In this document: one piece after another, positions 40,546 to 52,160 of the stretch
Numbering within the stretch: position 1 is the first letter of the stretch
Layout of the letters: the number at the start of each line of letters is the position of its first letter
NCBI RefSeq assembly: GCF_026213295.1
Contig: NC_079416.1
Coordinates: 130,001-194,000 of the forward strand
Length of the DNA: 64,000 nucleotides
Direction of reading: 5' to 3'
DNA from: Gadus chalcogrammus
Taxonomy: Eukaryota; Chordata; Actinopteri; Gadiformes; Gadidae
Notes under the pieces: generated by a model
What the model was told of the DNA's origin: nothing
The model's input: only the letters and a program-made list of their open reading frames with translations
Database searches by the model: none
Position numbers and translations under genes: made by a program

Positions 40546-41205
40546 AATACAAACGCGAGTAATCCGTCCCCTCACTATTTAACCATCTCCTGATGGTCAA
40601 ACACAAATAAACCGCTGTAATTCGTCCAGACGGTACAAACATCAGGCCTAGATGGGATGGATACTGTCGATCTACATTCCCATAAAAACACACTTCTGGC
40701 CCCTTGCTCCTTGAATATAATTATTTAATTAAATCTGTTAGCGTTTTCCGCGGCCGTCCAACTACACGGCTGTTATGATTTTTAACCCGAGGCCCAAAAC
40801 CACGGAGCTCCGCAACCAGACGGAGGCACCACCAGCTCTTACACCTAAACTTTCCTATACTAAGCTATTAGAGTTTAGTCGATAGACAACAGTTTCTGTT
40901 ACCTTTCAATGGCGCCTGCGAAGAGCTTTTGTGCGTCTCGGTGGCCGCGTGTCCCCGAGACCCCGGTACTTTCCAAGAACGTCGAGGGTCACCAAATTGC
41001 TGAGTTCTTCGAAGAAAGTCCAATCCGGATCGCTTTTAACTCACTTTATCTGTCAAAGTATTTTGGTATGGTAACTACGGAGCAAAAGGAGGGGAATTGT
41101 GTCGAACACGTGCTGAGCGACTCCCAGCTGATCAATACTCTAACCCGCAAGTCTGAGCTACCGAAAGTTTCTGGCGTCCAACCTCTCTGTTGAGATTGTT
41201 ATGGT
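40546..41205. other. Unassigned segment with one short open frame
   Basis: A 94-codon plus frame (40909-41193, MAPAKSFCASRWPRVPETPV at its start) follows a stretch ACCTTTCAATGG. It has no recognisable domain and no support beyond being open. Confidence 0.3.
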
Positions 41206-42695
41206 CAAGTCAGCGTGGCCTGTGTGAAGTGGGCATGGCCGGTGTGACGTATTAGCCTCAGCTTCTTCACCTATGCTGCCTTCTGTGGATGGAGCAGCTA
41301 TTGCAGCCTTCAGTAAGGTCCTGCTCCCCTTGTGGCTATGTACAGTATTTACGGCTTATATGTTTGGTCCTGCTTCCTAGTGGTTATGTGAGGGTCATAC
41401 AGCTTGTGTGTTTGAATCTGCTTCCTAGAGGCTTTGTGGGGGCAGCTTATGTTCTTAAAATATGTAACATTACCATCCCGAAATATGCCTACTTTAACAA
41501 ATAAAGTCAGTTAAAAGCGCACACCTGTACATCCTCTGTTTGCATTGATCCTGCCCCCACATAGCCATTAGGAAGCAGGATCGAACACACAAGCTGCATT
41601 ACCCACACACACCGTGTGGGAGAAACTCTATCGAATAGAGAAAAACCACTACGCGTTCCCGATAATACCGAAACGGTATTCACATTGTGGGTCTCATAGG
41701 AAATACAGGTCATTATTTAACAATACAACAATGAACATATATCCTGTTATCATACAATCATATGGTCAAACAACACACAAACAAAAGTATCCATAGAAAT
41801 CCTAAGCTAATACCCTTCGGTTATGTGCTACAAGGTCATACAATTTTCAACATGTGCAAAAATAAAGTAAAAATTGTATAATCAGTCATAATACAATTTT
41901 AAAAATTCAAAATGATTGATAGGCTAGCATGGATTTGGGTGGTTCAGGTGATCTTCGTGTATTGGTGTATTCTGTCGCCGTCGGGCCTGTAATTCATGAA
42001 CCCAAGACTCGTCCCTCCTTGTCAAGGGCTCAGCTCACAGAGAGGTTACTTTTACATCATGGGAGCCTCCAAACAGGTTCTCCGTCGTCGTCGTGTCAGC
42101 AACAGGTGGCCTGTAAACAACTGTCTCAAAGAAGATCAACAGTACCATTATCAATGCAGCGATACAGAAATAACGGGTTGCACTCGCAACCAAGCAACAC
42201 TACACAATAACAAACATAGTCTGGTATGGTTGTTTTAAAATTTGTTACTCAAGTAAATCCGGGATATTGATTATCTTATATACAGGCGATTCTACTAGAA
42301 TAGTATAGGTGTTGACTATTCTACATATTACAGCTGGATGGGGTCGGGCCCCTCAGGTGATGTATCGTTCACTTTCATCTGACCATATCTGATCCCCATG
42401 TAAGCCTGAATGGCACTTGGCGCTTCTGTAGCGCCCACTGCTGTGGTGATCAGCAGATGCAGTGGCCCTCGTGCACAGGGAATACAACGGCAGCCGGTGA
42501 CAATTAACACGGTCTCTGCATTTATTCCCGCGACGGGCACTTACTGGATCATGCCTTTCCACCTCCCAAACATATTCTCCATCCATCTTGTGAAAGGGTC
42601 ATTAATGCCGGAGTTCTCTGCCAATTCTAACCTGAGGGATTTTAATTATGCCAGCGCCCTGGCCACCAACCCAACCGGAGCTGTGTTATTGGGGA
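41206..42695 (-). mobile_element. ERV-B (minus strand), env 3' end, non-coding region and LTR pieces
   Basis: The reverse complement matches ERV-A from env residue ~550 to the LTR. 42328-42540 encodes the membrane-proximal and tail part (CIPCARG, YMGIRYG). 41540-42240 matches the 3' non-coding region. 41300-41470 matches the start of the LTR. Around 41470-41516 an LTR-like end lies in plus orientation, so the LTR area is rearranged. The env continues beyond the hAT at 57663. Confidence 0.75.
42328..42695 (-). pseudogene. env: ERV-B env, C-terminal part
   Basis: A minus-strand match to the ERV-A transmembrane subunit and tail (ATEAPSAIQAYMGIRYGQMK at its end), with several substitutions and frame breaks. 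It is interrupted at 42695 exactly where the hAT begins. The rest of the same env lies at 57663-57885. Confidence 0.75.
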
Positions 42696-43056
42696 CAGTG
42701 TTGCCAGATTAGGTAGAGCGATTTCCGCCCAAAAACCCGCCCGCACGTTCCAAAACCCGCCCACTTTTGCAAAAAACCGCCCAACACCGTATTTCACATG
42801 AAAACATTTAATATTTGAGTAATACTTAAATTCTGAAACAAAAGAATTCATTAATCACATGACACGTATCATTCATAGTGTTACAAATTATTATTTTTTC
42901 TCATATCAGTGTGGAAGTCCTTTTTTTAACTGCGGGTATTCTCCCCCTGATACGCACAATGCCCCTTATGAATGAATAAATGAACTAGGCCTAATTAACG
43001 AACAGAACTAGTACAGGATAACCAGCATTCAAGATATAAAACAGTGTGTTAAGCAT

Positions 43057-43478
43057 TGTGGTAGAAATGACTGATTATATTCTATGGTAAACTGTGATTA
43101 TTATGAGGTCTTTTATACCTAATAGTGGAAAACACACGGTGCCTAGGTGTCTGGGTTTAGAACAGATGGAGCCCCCCCTAAAAGGAGCAGGGCTATCTTT
43201 GCAGACCATTTGTTGTCTATTTTTTGACCATTCAGGTTAAAGTGGATTTATGACTGAATGGAGGCAGACACCTCAAGGAGAAGCTGTTCTGTTTGTGTGT
43301 ATAAAAAGACGCCGCAGTTTGTGAACGGGAGTGACTCTGCAAACCCACTCAGGCTGTTGTCGTTGTTGTTTTTCTTCACGATAAAGTCTTTTTCAATTCT
43401 TGCTCCGGACCCCTCGATTTCTTTTACTCTCTCTCTTAAATTAGTCTAAGTGTTTTAAATCTCGATTAATCTCCGACA
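43057..43478 (+). repeat. ERV-C 5' LTR
   Basis: 422 bp from TGTGGTAGAAATGACTGATT to TTAATCTCCGACA. It differs from the 3' LTR by one base in a line-by-line comparison. TATA box TATAAAAAG at 43300, ATAAAG polyadenylation-like motif at ~43381. Flanked on the left by GCAT (43053-43056). Confidence 0.95.
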
Positions 43479-44883
43479 TATTTGGCGTCACGAACAGGAT
43501 GAAATAGGGACTCGCCAGCTGCCGGGCCAGAGGACGGGACGCGAACGGATCATACGACCAGAGCTCAAGGGTAAGTTGTCTTGCCATATATAGGATAGAG
43601 TCGTTTGATCTGTTCTTGCCCCGTCTGAACGCCGAGCAGCAGGTAAAGTGTCTCTTCGATTAAACGAACCGAAATTATAGATAAATGAGCGAGTGAGAGA
43701 TACGGGGGCTCCGGGAGAGATTGACGTGCGCGCGCACATTGGCCATTCGCGCTCTGTGGTTCTAAATGACCAAGACGCTGTGTGGCTCCCTATTTTTGAT
43801 ACGAGTTGTTGTTATTGGGAGTTTTGAGGTTTTGGTTAAATAGACCTATTATAAAGTCCTGTGGCTGTCTTCTGAAGGAAGGAAGGACAGTGCAGTGTTT
43901 TGTTTAAATAGGCCTTCTGTAAAGTCCTGTGGCTGTCTTCTGGAAGAAGGAAGGACAGTGCAGGTCTGCAGGTCGGTTGAAGTAGGCCTACCTGTTGGAT
44001 GACTAAGTGTATCCCAGAAAGTTGGGTTGGAATTCATTGCCGTCGATGAATTCATTTTTATTTTAGAGGTTTGCTTGGGATGTCGACTGGTGAATTTCTA
44101 GTTCCGATGTTGGCATCTTCTGAGAAAGCAGACTCTCGCGCTTTTGAATAGATAAGTTTCTTGATTGGAGTACCGCATGAGTTGGTATTTTGAGGAGTTT
44201 CTTGTCTGTTTTTGATCTGGTCGAGTGTTTATGTATTCAGCCATTGTTTTGGAAGAATAGGCTTGTTGTTTGGAGTACCATCCGACCGTTCATATTTTAA
44301 TCAAAAGGCCAGTTTCTACACTCGGTCAACTTTTTATTTGTAATTAATTACAAACAATTCGGACATTTTTCAATATAAGATAAAGAAATTGTATGAACCG
44401 GCTTATTGTCTGTATTTAAGTCGTGTTAGGATTAAGTTACCTCGGAGGTTTTTACGACCCGGTTCATTTTTGTTGTTGTTGATTCTGTCATAAATAAATT
44501 AGGCGGACAGAGAATAGTTAATTTGTTTAAAGTAGTTGATAATCATAAATAAATTAGACGGATAGAGAATAGTTAATTTGTTGAAGTACTGAATAAATGT
44601 GTAAATCTTCTTTGACATCGTCGCGCTGACTCTAACTGCACGTGCACGAGCAAACACACAGGGGACGAGCAGGAGCCTGCAGGCCGGGGTTAAAGATAAC
44701 AGTGAAGGGTGGGGGCCACATTCCAACCTTCGGGAGGGAGACGAACGCTTGGGAAGAGTTCACATTTGTAGCTTAGAGATAGTAAAGTATAGAAAATAAC
44801 TAGTAGAATAAACTCAAATAAATTTTATTAATAAATAGTGTACTTCAGAATAGATAAATAAAGTAATAAAGTAATAATTAAAA
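43479..44883 (+). other. ERV-C leader with splice donor and two tandem duplications
   Basis: A donor AAGG-GTAAGT sits at 43570/43571. TATAAAGTCCTGTGGCTGTC with TTCTG-AAGAAGGAAGGACAG repeats at ~43850 and ~43918 (~75-bp unit). ATAAATTAG-CGGA-AGAGAATAG repeats at ~44493 and ~44545. No coding sequence; it likely contains packaging signals. Confidence 0.65.
43483..43500 (+). promoter_or_regulatory. ERV-C primer-binding site, probably tRNA-Ser
   Basis: TGGCGTCACGAACAGGAT begins 4 bp after the LTR and starts with TGG, complementary to a CCA tail. The 18 bases look complementary to the 3' end of a tRNA-Ser of the CGA type, from general knowledge of tRNA sequences. Confidence 0.75.
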
Positions 44884-46816
44884 ATGGCACCAACAGCGGT
44901 AGAGATTTTGAGTAGAGACCGTCTATTGCTCAAAGGTGAGATGAAAAAGATCTCTGAGAATTGGGAAGAAAGGACAGAAGCAGCAGGTACTATATGGCCC
45001 ATGGGAGGGACTTTTGATCCAATAATGTATGGGGACATGGAGGTAGTGATAAGGAACTACATAGATAACAGAAGTGGAAAAACGGCCTTAGCGAAGAAGG
45101 ACAGGGAAAGGTTAGTGCTAGCTTTGTTCGAAGAGGAGGGAGAGAGGTGGCGCTCATTACAACGAGTGGCCAGAAAAATAATCACAGAGAAAGAAGAGGC
45201 TCAACCTTTGCCTCTGAAGCTTGAGCCACCGCCGTACAAACCAAATAAGATGTATCCACTGTTAACTGGCAACGTAGAAATTAAAGGGGAAGTCACACTA
45301 GATGAAGGAGATAATAAGTGTAACACACAGGGGAATAGGGGCGCACCCATACACATGGACTGTTATGAGGGGATTAGGAAAGCAAGAGAAGAGTGTAGCA
45401 ATGCTGACACTAGTTATAGTAAGAGTGAGGATGAGGACGAAGATGAGACAAGTGGTGATGAGCACAGTAATAAAGATGTGAAAGATGGTAATGAGCGAAT
45501 TTGCGAAGGGCCTACTCCTAGAAAGAAAAGGAGAGGAAAAAACACAAAGACGAGGACGAAGTCTCAGAAAAGGCAAACAAAAAAGAGTACTAAACTCAAG
45601 GGGGAGGGGTATAGTGAGAGCCCAGCGACAGAGGAGCCTGGCTGCAGTATATCAGTACTAAGCCCCACACCACTCGAGTTAAATGAGAAACTAAGGAAAT
45701 CGCAAAGGGGAAAAAAGGCACCCGACACCCTCCCCGGGAATTATCCTATTCTAGTCAAAGGACAACAGGTCCATTTTCAACCGTGGGGTTCACAGGACTT
45801 AGAGGGGGTCATTTCTAGACTCCCTAACATAATTAACGGGGCGTCTAAATGGATTAGAACATTTGAGGAGCTCACAGTGGGAAAGCTAATTGAAGTGGGG
45901 GACCTGAAAGCTCTGTTGGCAAGAGTATTGGGGTTATCCAAGATGGAGTTTGTACTGAGGAATGGAGGGTTGAATATACTGGATGGAAAGTATGATGAGA
46001 TTACTTGATCATTACAGAGGGGCGTTGTGGGCCACACTCAGGAGGGAGTTCCCGGTCCGCATGGATCCTAAAAACATGAGAGTTCTCCCCATTGGTGACA
46101 CAGAGAACCCTGCATCCTACCTGCAGGCCCAAGTAGACAGATGGCGCATGGAGACGGATGAGGATCCTGAGATCCATCCGGTGTTCTCTGTCATGTTTAG
46201 AAACTCTGTGATAGAGACACTTCCCAGCCAAATCAAAGCCAAGCTAGAAGATGTGGTTGGACTGTCTACATCAGGATCTCATAGAAATTTGAATGACCAT
46301 TTAGTTCATGCAGTGGATGAATATCGTCAGAATAAACAAAGAACACAGGAACAAAGCAAAGAGGTCCAGAGGAAGCTATATCAGCTTCAGCTGGAAGATC
46401 TCACAAGGAAGGAAAGAGATAAGAGACAGGCAGGTGTTTTAGAACCAGCTGCAGTAAATTCGCAAGCCGCCCAGCAGGGCGCACTTCAAAACCAATATCC
46501 ACGATTGGCATTTTCTCTCCCAGTACAACAGCCTCAGAGCCAACTGTCACCTACTCCACCTGTTACACATGTACACATCCATAATTATGGGAACCCCACA
46601 AATAAAAATAGACAGAATCAGGGGCCCCAAGGACAGTTTAGAAACAATCAACAACCAGGATCCCAAGGACAACGCAGAGGTCCTTTAATATGTTATGGGT
46701 GCAACCAGGAAGGACATATGAAGAGAAATTGTTTGACTAACCCTCTTCCATCCCAGCAAGGACAGGGTAACAGCGACCAGGGACAGGCGGGTCCCTTTGT
46801 AGGTCAGGGATACTAG
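44884..46816 (+). pseudogene. gag: ERV-C gag, one frame break
   Basis: The first frame (44884-46008) encodes the matrix region, a PPPY late-domain motif (residues 115-118), a very acidic then lysine-rich stretch (~180-240), and the start of capsid (PILVKGQQVHFQPWG). A one-base frame change near 46000 moves to the second frame (to 46816), with the rest of capsid (RREFPVR, NPASYLQAQVDRW), a charged helix and a nucleocapsid CCHC knuckle CYGCNQEGHMKRNC (46691-46732). Gag builds the virus particle. Its end is a TAG rather than a random stop. Confidence 0.88.
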
Positions 46817-47070
46817 GGGGGCCCAGAGAATCCACAGGGGGAGGGTCAGCTTGTAGCAATCACAAAACAAGCTGGTGAGGAACCAATACTGCAGGTTCTG
46901 ATAAATTATAGAGGCACGCCAATGATGGCCCACACTGGGGCCACTTACACTTGCGTAGGTCCAAATTATGCCTCTCACCTCCCCCTGGCAGGAAAATTCA
47001 CCAAAACTTTGGGATTCTCGGAGCACACGCAGTTAATACCTATGACAGCTCCAAGGATGATAGTCTGTGA
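46814..47070 (+). pseudogene. pro: ERV-C protease remnant after a TAG readthrough-type junction
   Basis: The gag frame ends TAC-TAG-GGG-GGC and continues in the same frame into protease sequence, as in gammaretroviruses that read through UAG. The active-site motif reads AHTGAT (46928-46945), where family members have Asp-Thr-Gly. The Asp codon GAC is CAC here, which removes catalysis. The match ends at about 47070. Confidence 0.8.
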
Positions 47071-48622
47071 ATTCTTATTTTAAGTTGTATATGTGAGCGA
47101 ATGAGTGAGTGAGTGAGTGAGCGAATAAGTGAGTGAGTGAGTGAGTGAGTGAGTGAGAAAGAGTTAGCATTGAGTTGAGTTAGAGGGGACAGATGAAGTG
47201 ATTTGTGAAGAGTGAGACAGAGAAGAGGAAGAGTGTGTAGATTGGCAACGAGAAGTGGCGATGAGATTGGAGAAGGCCTTTTAAAATTAAAAATCCAGTT
47301 TTGGAGAGTGTCCAAAAAACGAATAAACCAGAAAGGAAAGGAAAGGATTACTGAAAGTGAAAATGGTTATGGAGATTTGTGAAAACAAAGGAAGTAGGTA
47401 AAGAGAGGTAAAGAAAGTTAGAGAGAAGGAACGTAAGTAAGGAAAACCCGCCGGTGGGGGCTGGACAGAGAAACAACAGAGAGAAAGAGATTGAATTTGC
47501 ATTGTGCTTAATAGATTATTTGTGCGTTTGGATGTACTCTGTAATTGGTTCCTGAATGTAACCCTTGTCCACTGTTTTAGAAAAAACGTAGAACCACCAC
47601 TGGGATGGGTGATTCTGTGGTTCTTGGAGACTCTCCAACGCGTCGGAACACCATATGGTATATATCATTACATCTTGGTACACAGAGCACTGGTGAGACA
47701 ACGGGTTGGATCGGAGAGAGAAGGTGTTTGGAGAAGGGAGAGGAATTTAATGACAGCAAAAAGGGCGGACACGGACCGACCCAGAGGTAATAAATCAGCG
47801 GAGAGGAGGCTGGGGGTCGGTTTAGCTCAGGAAGTAGAGGGTGTCTTGTAACCGAATGGTTGCTCGTTCGATCCCCATCTCCTCCTAGCTGAGTGTTGAT
47901 GTGTCCCTGAATAAGTTACATGGTAATCACAGGATTTAGGAATAATTATTTAGACTCAAACATGAGCAATTAGCATTAAAAATTGTCTGCACACCACACT
48001 CCACAGGAGTCAATGGGTTCAATGGCGCCAGGGTAAAGTGACTCATCAAACGAGGAGCGGACCCAACCCATGGATTCTGCGTGGATAGGTGGATGTTATT
48101 TTGGTGCTTGGACCTGACGAGGTCTAGGTGCCAAGATAACAACACAAATAAAATATTTCCTTCGAGATTATGATAAGTAATAGACAATTTATTAAAAGCA
48201 ATCTTATAATTTAGAAAAAAACAATCGGCAATACTTAAAAATTAGATCAAATAAGTATGATAGAACGTTATCCAAATTTCTAATTTAGGTTATCCACAAT
48301 GACAAATGTCATTTAAAATAAATAGGTAGAATAAAAGGTTTAATTAGGTTGTCCAATTTAAATAGATAGTGAAGGGCAATCGGGTAGGATTATGAGGAGG
48401 ATTGTGATTTTGAGTAACGGATAAGACAGAAGTGAGTCGCCCAATATTGAAGATGCAAGTTTTAATATTGTGATTTTTGTTTTCTTTCACATCTCCCTAG
48501 TTAAGGACAATAGGTGGATTGACGCTACATCTGCTGGGAAGGAGACATACATGCTATGTTGTCAAATTGGATTCGGAAGTAGTGGGTTTACCTTCAAATG
48601 CCACTAATACTGCTGCAACACT
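47071..48622 (+). other. Non-pol filler in ERV-C: GAGT repeat, leader-like sequence and SINE
   Basis: The expected RT/RNase H is absent. There is a (GAGT)n run at ~47098-47158. A tRNA-derived SINE is described separately. 48090-48140 holds a hairpin CTTGGACCTGACGAGGTC…, and ACCTGACGAGGTC recurs at 28484. The region resembles another retrovirus leader, which I cannot prove. Confidence 0.45.
47817..47935 (+). mobile_element. tRNA-derived SINE fragment
   Basis: GGTTTAGCTCAGGAAGTAGA (A box) and GTTCGATCCCC (B box) are spaced as in a tRNA, followed by CCTCCTAGCTGAGTGTTGAT, the body common to fish tRNA-SINEs. Truncated at the 3' side. Confidence 0.7.
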
Positions 48623-48626
48623 TTAA

Positions 48627-50101
48627 AGGCCCACTATGCAACTTTTTTAGCCAAAATTACATTAAGTATGCAGGTTGAGAGTTATGCTGATGGTTCTGCA
48701 TCCATTTCTGGGTCGTTTGGTGAGTGTGTCATTTACCCATGTCGCCTCTCCAGTGAAAAAGCGCATATGCAACTTGCTCTGCTCGGACCGGGACATTCCG
48801 GATATGACGCAGCGGAAGTATCCTCGAAAATGTAGTAAGATTGTAGTTTCGAAAATGCTTTACGGCACAGACACACACCCAAACATTAAACCGGCTATAT
48901 ATAAACAGCCAGTTGCGAGGCAATTGTTGCATTCATCATGGATCAATCGACTGATAAGGGACCCGAGAGGCGACCGTCGGTGGAACAAAATAAGAATGGA
49001 CCAGAAAAGAGATCAGACACGAGTGAAAGGGGAACTATGCAACTTTTTTGTCTTGATTTACCTTAATATAACAGGCTAAGAGTCATTGCGATGGTTCTAT
49101 TATACATTTTTGTTCGATTGTCCGTTGTTTCGACTCACCCTTGCGCATCTTAGCGGAGAAAAGGAATATGTTTCTGCCGGCGACCCGCCACCCACTCTCG
49201 CGGGAGTCTCGGGTCTCGCGAAGTAACGAATTGCTTTACGGCACAAACCCCCATACACGGAACCGGCTCGATATAAACACAAGTCACTAAGGGATTGTTA
49301 TATTCATCATAGATCAGCCGACTAAAAAGAGACAGAGAAACCCAATGTCGGAGGAACAGAAGAAGAGAAAAGGGAGACTGACCGGCAGGGAGGCCAGACA
49401 CGAGTAAACGTTGTTTACAAATCAGACGCCGACTCGGTCGTGTTGCTTTTGAAATTGAAAGTACCCTTGGTTGCCCTTCGTCTTCGTGGTATTCTTGATG
49501 TTGATAGTCTCTGTACAAATGTGTTTGCTCAACCATTTTGTTGTGAGCCCTGTAAAAATTGTTTTCTCGACCGTTTTGTTGTGAGCCCTGTATGTTTCTA
49601 GCTTGCTTGGTTCCAACCATATAAACACCTTTGTTTCCATGGGTGTTTTGCTGTTCGTCTGTCTCGTCCCCCAGATACAGACTGAATCCCCGAATCCGGG
49701 TTGTTTATTTAGATTATTATGTTGGCCAAACCTCTTACACTGATTGTTCTGTTCAACCTAAGATAAAACAATTATAATCTAGGATATAAATTCACACCGT
49801 CAACTATAAAAAAGGATGGATTTAAGTTTATTGCAATACAAATACACCCTTTTAAAAATGTATAACCTTGCCTACACTTTATGAACATCTACTTCGGACA
49901 TGGCTCCACGCATTCGCCGGCTTCTTTGAAAACAAATGCACATGGCTCGCGTAGAAGTGCATGGGGAAGGGTCGTCAACGAGTTGTTACGACAGTGTTGT
50001 GAAATATCTACTACGAAGCTGTAGGGGGCGCTGTGTAGAGAAATGTGCGTGCCAAAACCAAGAAAACAGCGAAGAAATGCCCGAAGTTGCATAGTGGGCC
50101 T
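48627..50101. mobile_element. TTAA-flanked DNA transposon (Kolobok/piggyBac-like target), non-autonomous
   Basis: Ends AGGCCCACTATGCAACTTTT and AAGTTGCATAGTGGGCCT are inverted, flanked by TTAA on both sides (48623-48626 and 50102-50105). The start motif recurs internally at ~49030 (GGGGAACTATGCAACTTTTT), and the ~400 bp after it repeat the first 400 bp with divergence, including the CATTCATCAT-GATCAATCGACT segment. The interior is a duplicated first exon rather than a transposase. Inserted in the pol region of ERV-C. Confidence 0.8.
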
Positions 50102-50105
50102 TTAA

Positions 50106-50880
50106 TAATTTTAACTCTGATAAATTATCTTTTGTTTTATAGTCGCCCTGATGTGCATTCATGACGCACACATATGGCTGCGTAAGGCAGATGCGGCTGA
50201 AGACTCTGTCTCCATCCCTCCACTTTGCGATCTATACCACCACATAGGTGGGGATTGATCGTATCCCAGGTACGGCATCCTGCAATAAGCCAGTATGGAA
50301 GGCTGGTTAGCCAACGACTGGTAAGATCCCACCTTGAAGCCCGGGACAACCTAAATCAGGCACAGTCACGATTACTTGGCAGAGTCACTGTGAGCACTGG
50401 CTCACTTGATCATGGAGTGACGGACTGCAACCATCATAGGAAAAGCCGGCTGATGAAAGGTGGAGGGGGAACAGGAGTCAGATATGTCAGTTCTGGCAGC
50501 AGAGGTGGTCTTGAAACGGGGCATGTCGCGATTAATTTCACTTTATTTTACCTTTGTGGTATAGAAGGCCACTAACGCATGTACGTTTATTCGGTTTAGT
50601 GCATGACCTCGGAACAGCGTGGTTTCGGGCGGCTGATGGTAAACCCACCCATATTGGGCTTAGGATTTGGACACACTGGTTTTGATTTCCCTTCCCAAAA
50701 GATTGGTTTCAGTTTACTGATGCTTAAGGTTAGACTTTCGACGTTGGGTGCACCAACGGCGTTATTAGATTTGTTTATCATTTAATGCGTATGGTTTTGA
50801 CCATTGCGCAAGGGGGGAGGTATTGAGGAGAATTAGGAAAAATTTTGAAAACAAGGTTTTTCTTCACCATACTTGCAAAT
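50106..50880. other. Unassigned segment ending in polypurine-like sequence
   Basis: No gene. GCGTATGGTTTTGACCATTG with CGCAAGGGGGGAGG at ~50787-50820 resembles 28545-28566 (GCGCAAGGAGGGATG). This suggests the 3' end of another retroviral element built into ERV-C. Confidence 0.4.
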
Positions 50881-51407
50881 AATGATTAACATCCAGCTAA
50901 ATGAGTGTGAAATATTTGGAAAAAACAGTGTTCAACAGATGGGTAGAAGCAGTCCCATCAGAAGACCAAAGTGCGGCTACGGTAATCAAGGTTCTGACTA
51001 GAGAAGTCATGCCAAGGTTTGGAATTCCGTCACAAATTAGCTCAGGCGACAGAGCAGCGTTTTTTCAGAAAACACTCAAACAAGTGATTTAACATCTGCA
51101 TGTCAAACAAAGATTAGGCTGTGTCTACATTCCTCAAACCACAAGGTATGGTGGAGAGAGGAATCGGACGCTTAAGACAAAGATTAACAAAATTAAATTA
51201 GAGTACTAAATTAAAGGACTAATGCATTACGACTGACACTAATGAGTTATCGCATGAAAACTAACAGAACGACGCATCTAACCCCGCATGAAATGCTTAC
51301 GGGTCGACCCATGCCTTCACCTGTCATTCGAGGGCCTCATAAAGGACCTCCATTAGAACAATTGGAAACTGAATTAAGACGTTATATGGGACAACTAACT
51401 GGCATAC
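50881..51407 (+). pseudogene. pol: ERV-C integrase remnant
   Basis: The frame encodes FNRWVEAVPSEDQSAATVIK and PRFGIPSQISSGDRAAF, the integrase core around the second catalytic aspartate, which is disturbed here (SGDR). A TAA at 51090-51092 interrupts it. The frame goes on with HLHVKQRLGCVY and stops again near 51210. A later open piece holds SYRMKTNRTTHLTPHEMLTG. It ends abruptly at the solo LTR. Confidence 0.8.
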
Positions 51408-51855
51408 TGTCGTGGAAATATCAATCATAACTATAAATATACAATCACATACAAATTATATTAACCTTGTTTATATAATTATTACATTCGAAGGAACTGT
51501 ATACATTCTCCCTGTAACTTAAGTTAATTCGTATTCAAGTTCCCACTGGAGCCAGGAAGTCTGGTTTTGTGACCAGGCCAATCGACTGACTTCTTTGTTG
51601 TGTAAACTCGTTTACAGCCAAACCTGTAGACATGTCCAATACCCACCCATTGTATTACAAATTTACTTGGCTTAAGGTCACTCCCACTTCCTTCCCACAA
51701 TGTTAATGTTCCCTATAAGAATCTTGTGAATCTATTGTCTCGGCGAATGTGTTCTTGGTAACTTTGCTGCCAGTACTTTTCCCATGATCATGCCTTAAGA
51801 TTAAATCAAATATTTCGCTGTCCGACGTGTCCGTGAGAGAACTTTCTCTTCATCA
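51408..51855. mobile_element. Solo LTR inside ERV-C pol
   Basis: 448 bp from TGTCGTGGAAATATCAATCA to TCTTCATCA, flanked by the 5-bp duplication CATAC (51403-51407 and 51856-51860). The pol frame to the left and right is continuous if one duplication and the LTR are set aside. It is unrelated to the 422-bp LTR of ERV-C. Orientation not fixed. Confidence 0.88.
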
Positions 51856-52117
51856 CATACACAGGCTTATTTTTCAACAAGAGAAAGGCAGAGTTCCAGA
51901 GTTGGAGAAGGAGCCACCAAGGGGGGTGGAGCCGGGTGACCACGAGCCTAGGCGAGAAGGGCCATACAAAGTCACCAGCGCAACACCAACAGCCATCCAA
52001 GTGGAAGGAAGTGCCACGTGGTATCATCTCAACCACTGCACTAAAGCTGCTCAACCCAAAGCCAGAGACGACCGTGAGAAGGAGGAGCCAGACGCAGACA
52101 CACGTGGGGCTGACTAG
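51856..52117 (+). pseudogene. pol: ERV-C integrase C-terminal end
   Basis: Encodes PRREGPYKVTSATPTAIQVE and TWYHLNHCTKA, the same domain as the ERV-A pol tail. It stops at 52117, before the env start at 52161. Confidence 0.8.
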
Positions 52118-52160
52118 CTGCCCCAGGACCAGATCCAGTCGAGCCAAGAGATACAGCAGC

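Noticed and set aside
47936..48187. Minus-strand 83-codon frame in the ERV-C filler
   Set aside because: Overlaps a hairpin region with no similarity to a known domain; length expected by chance.
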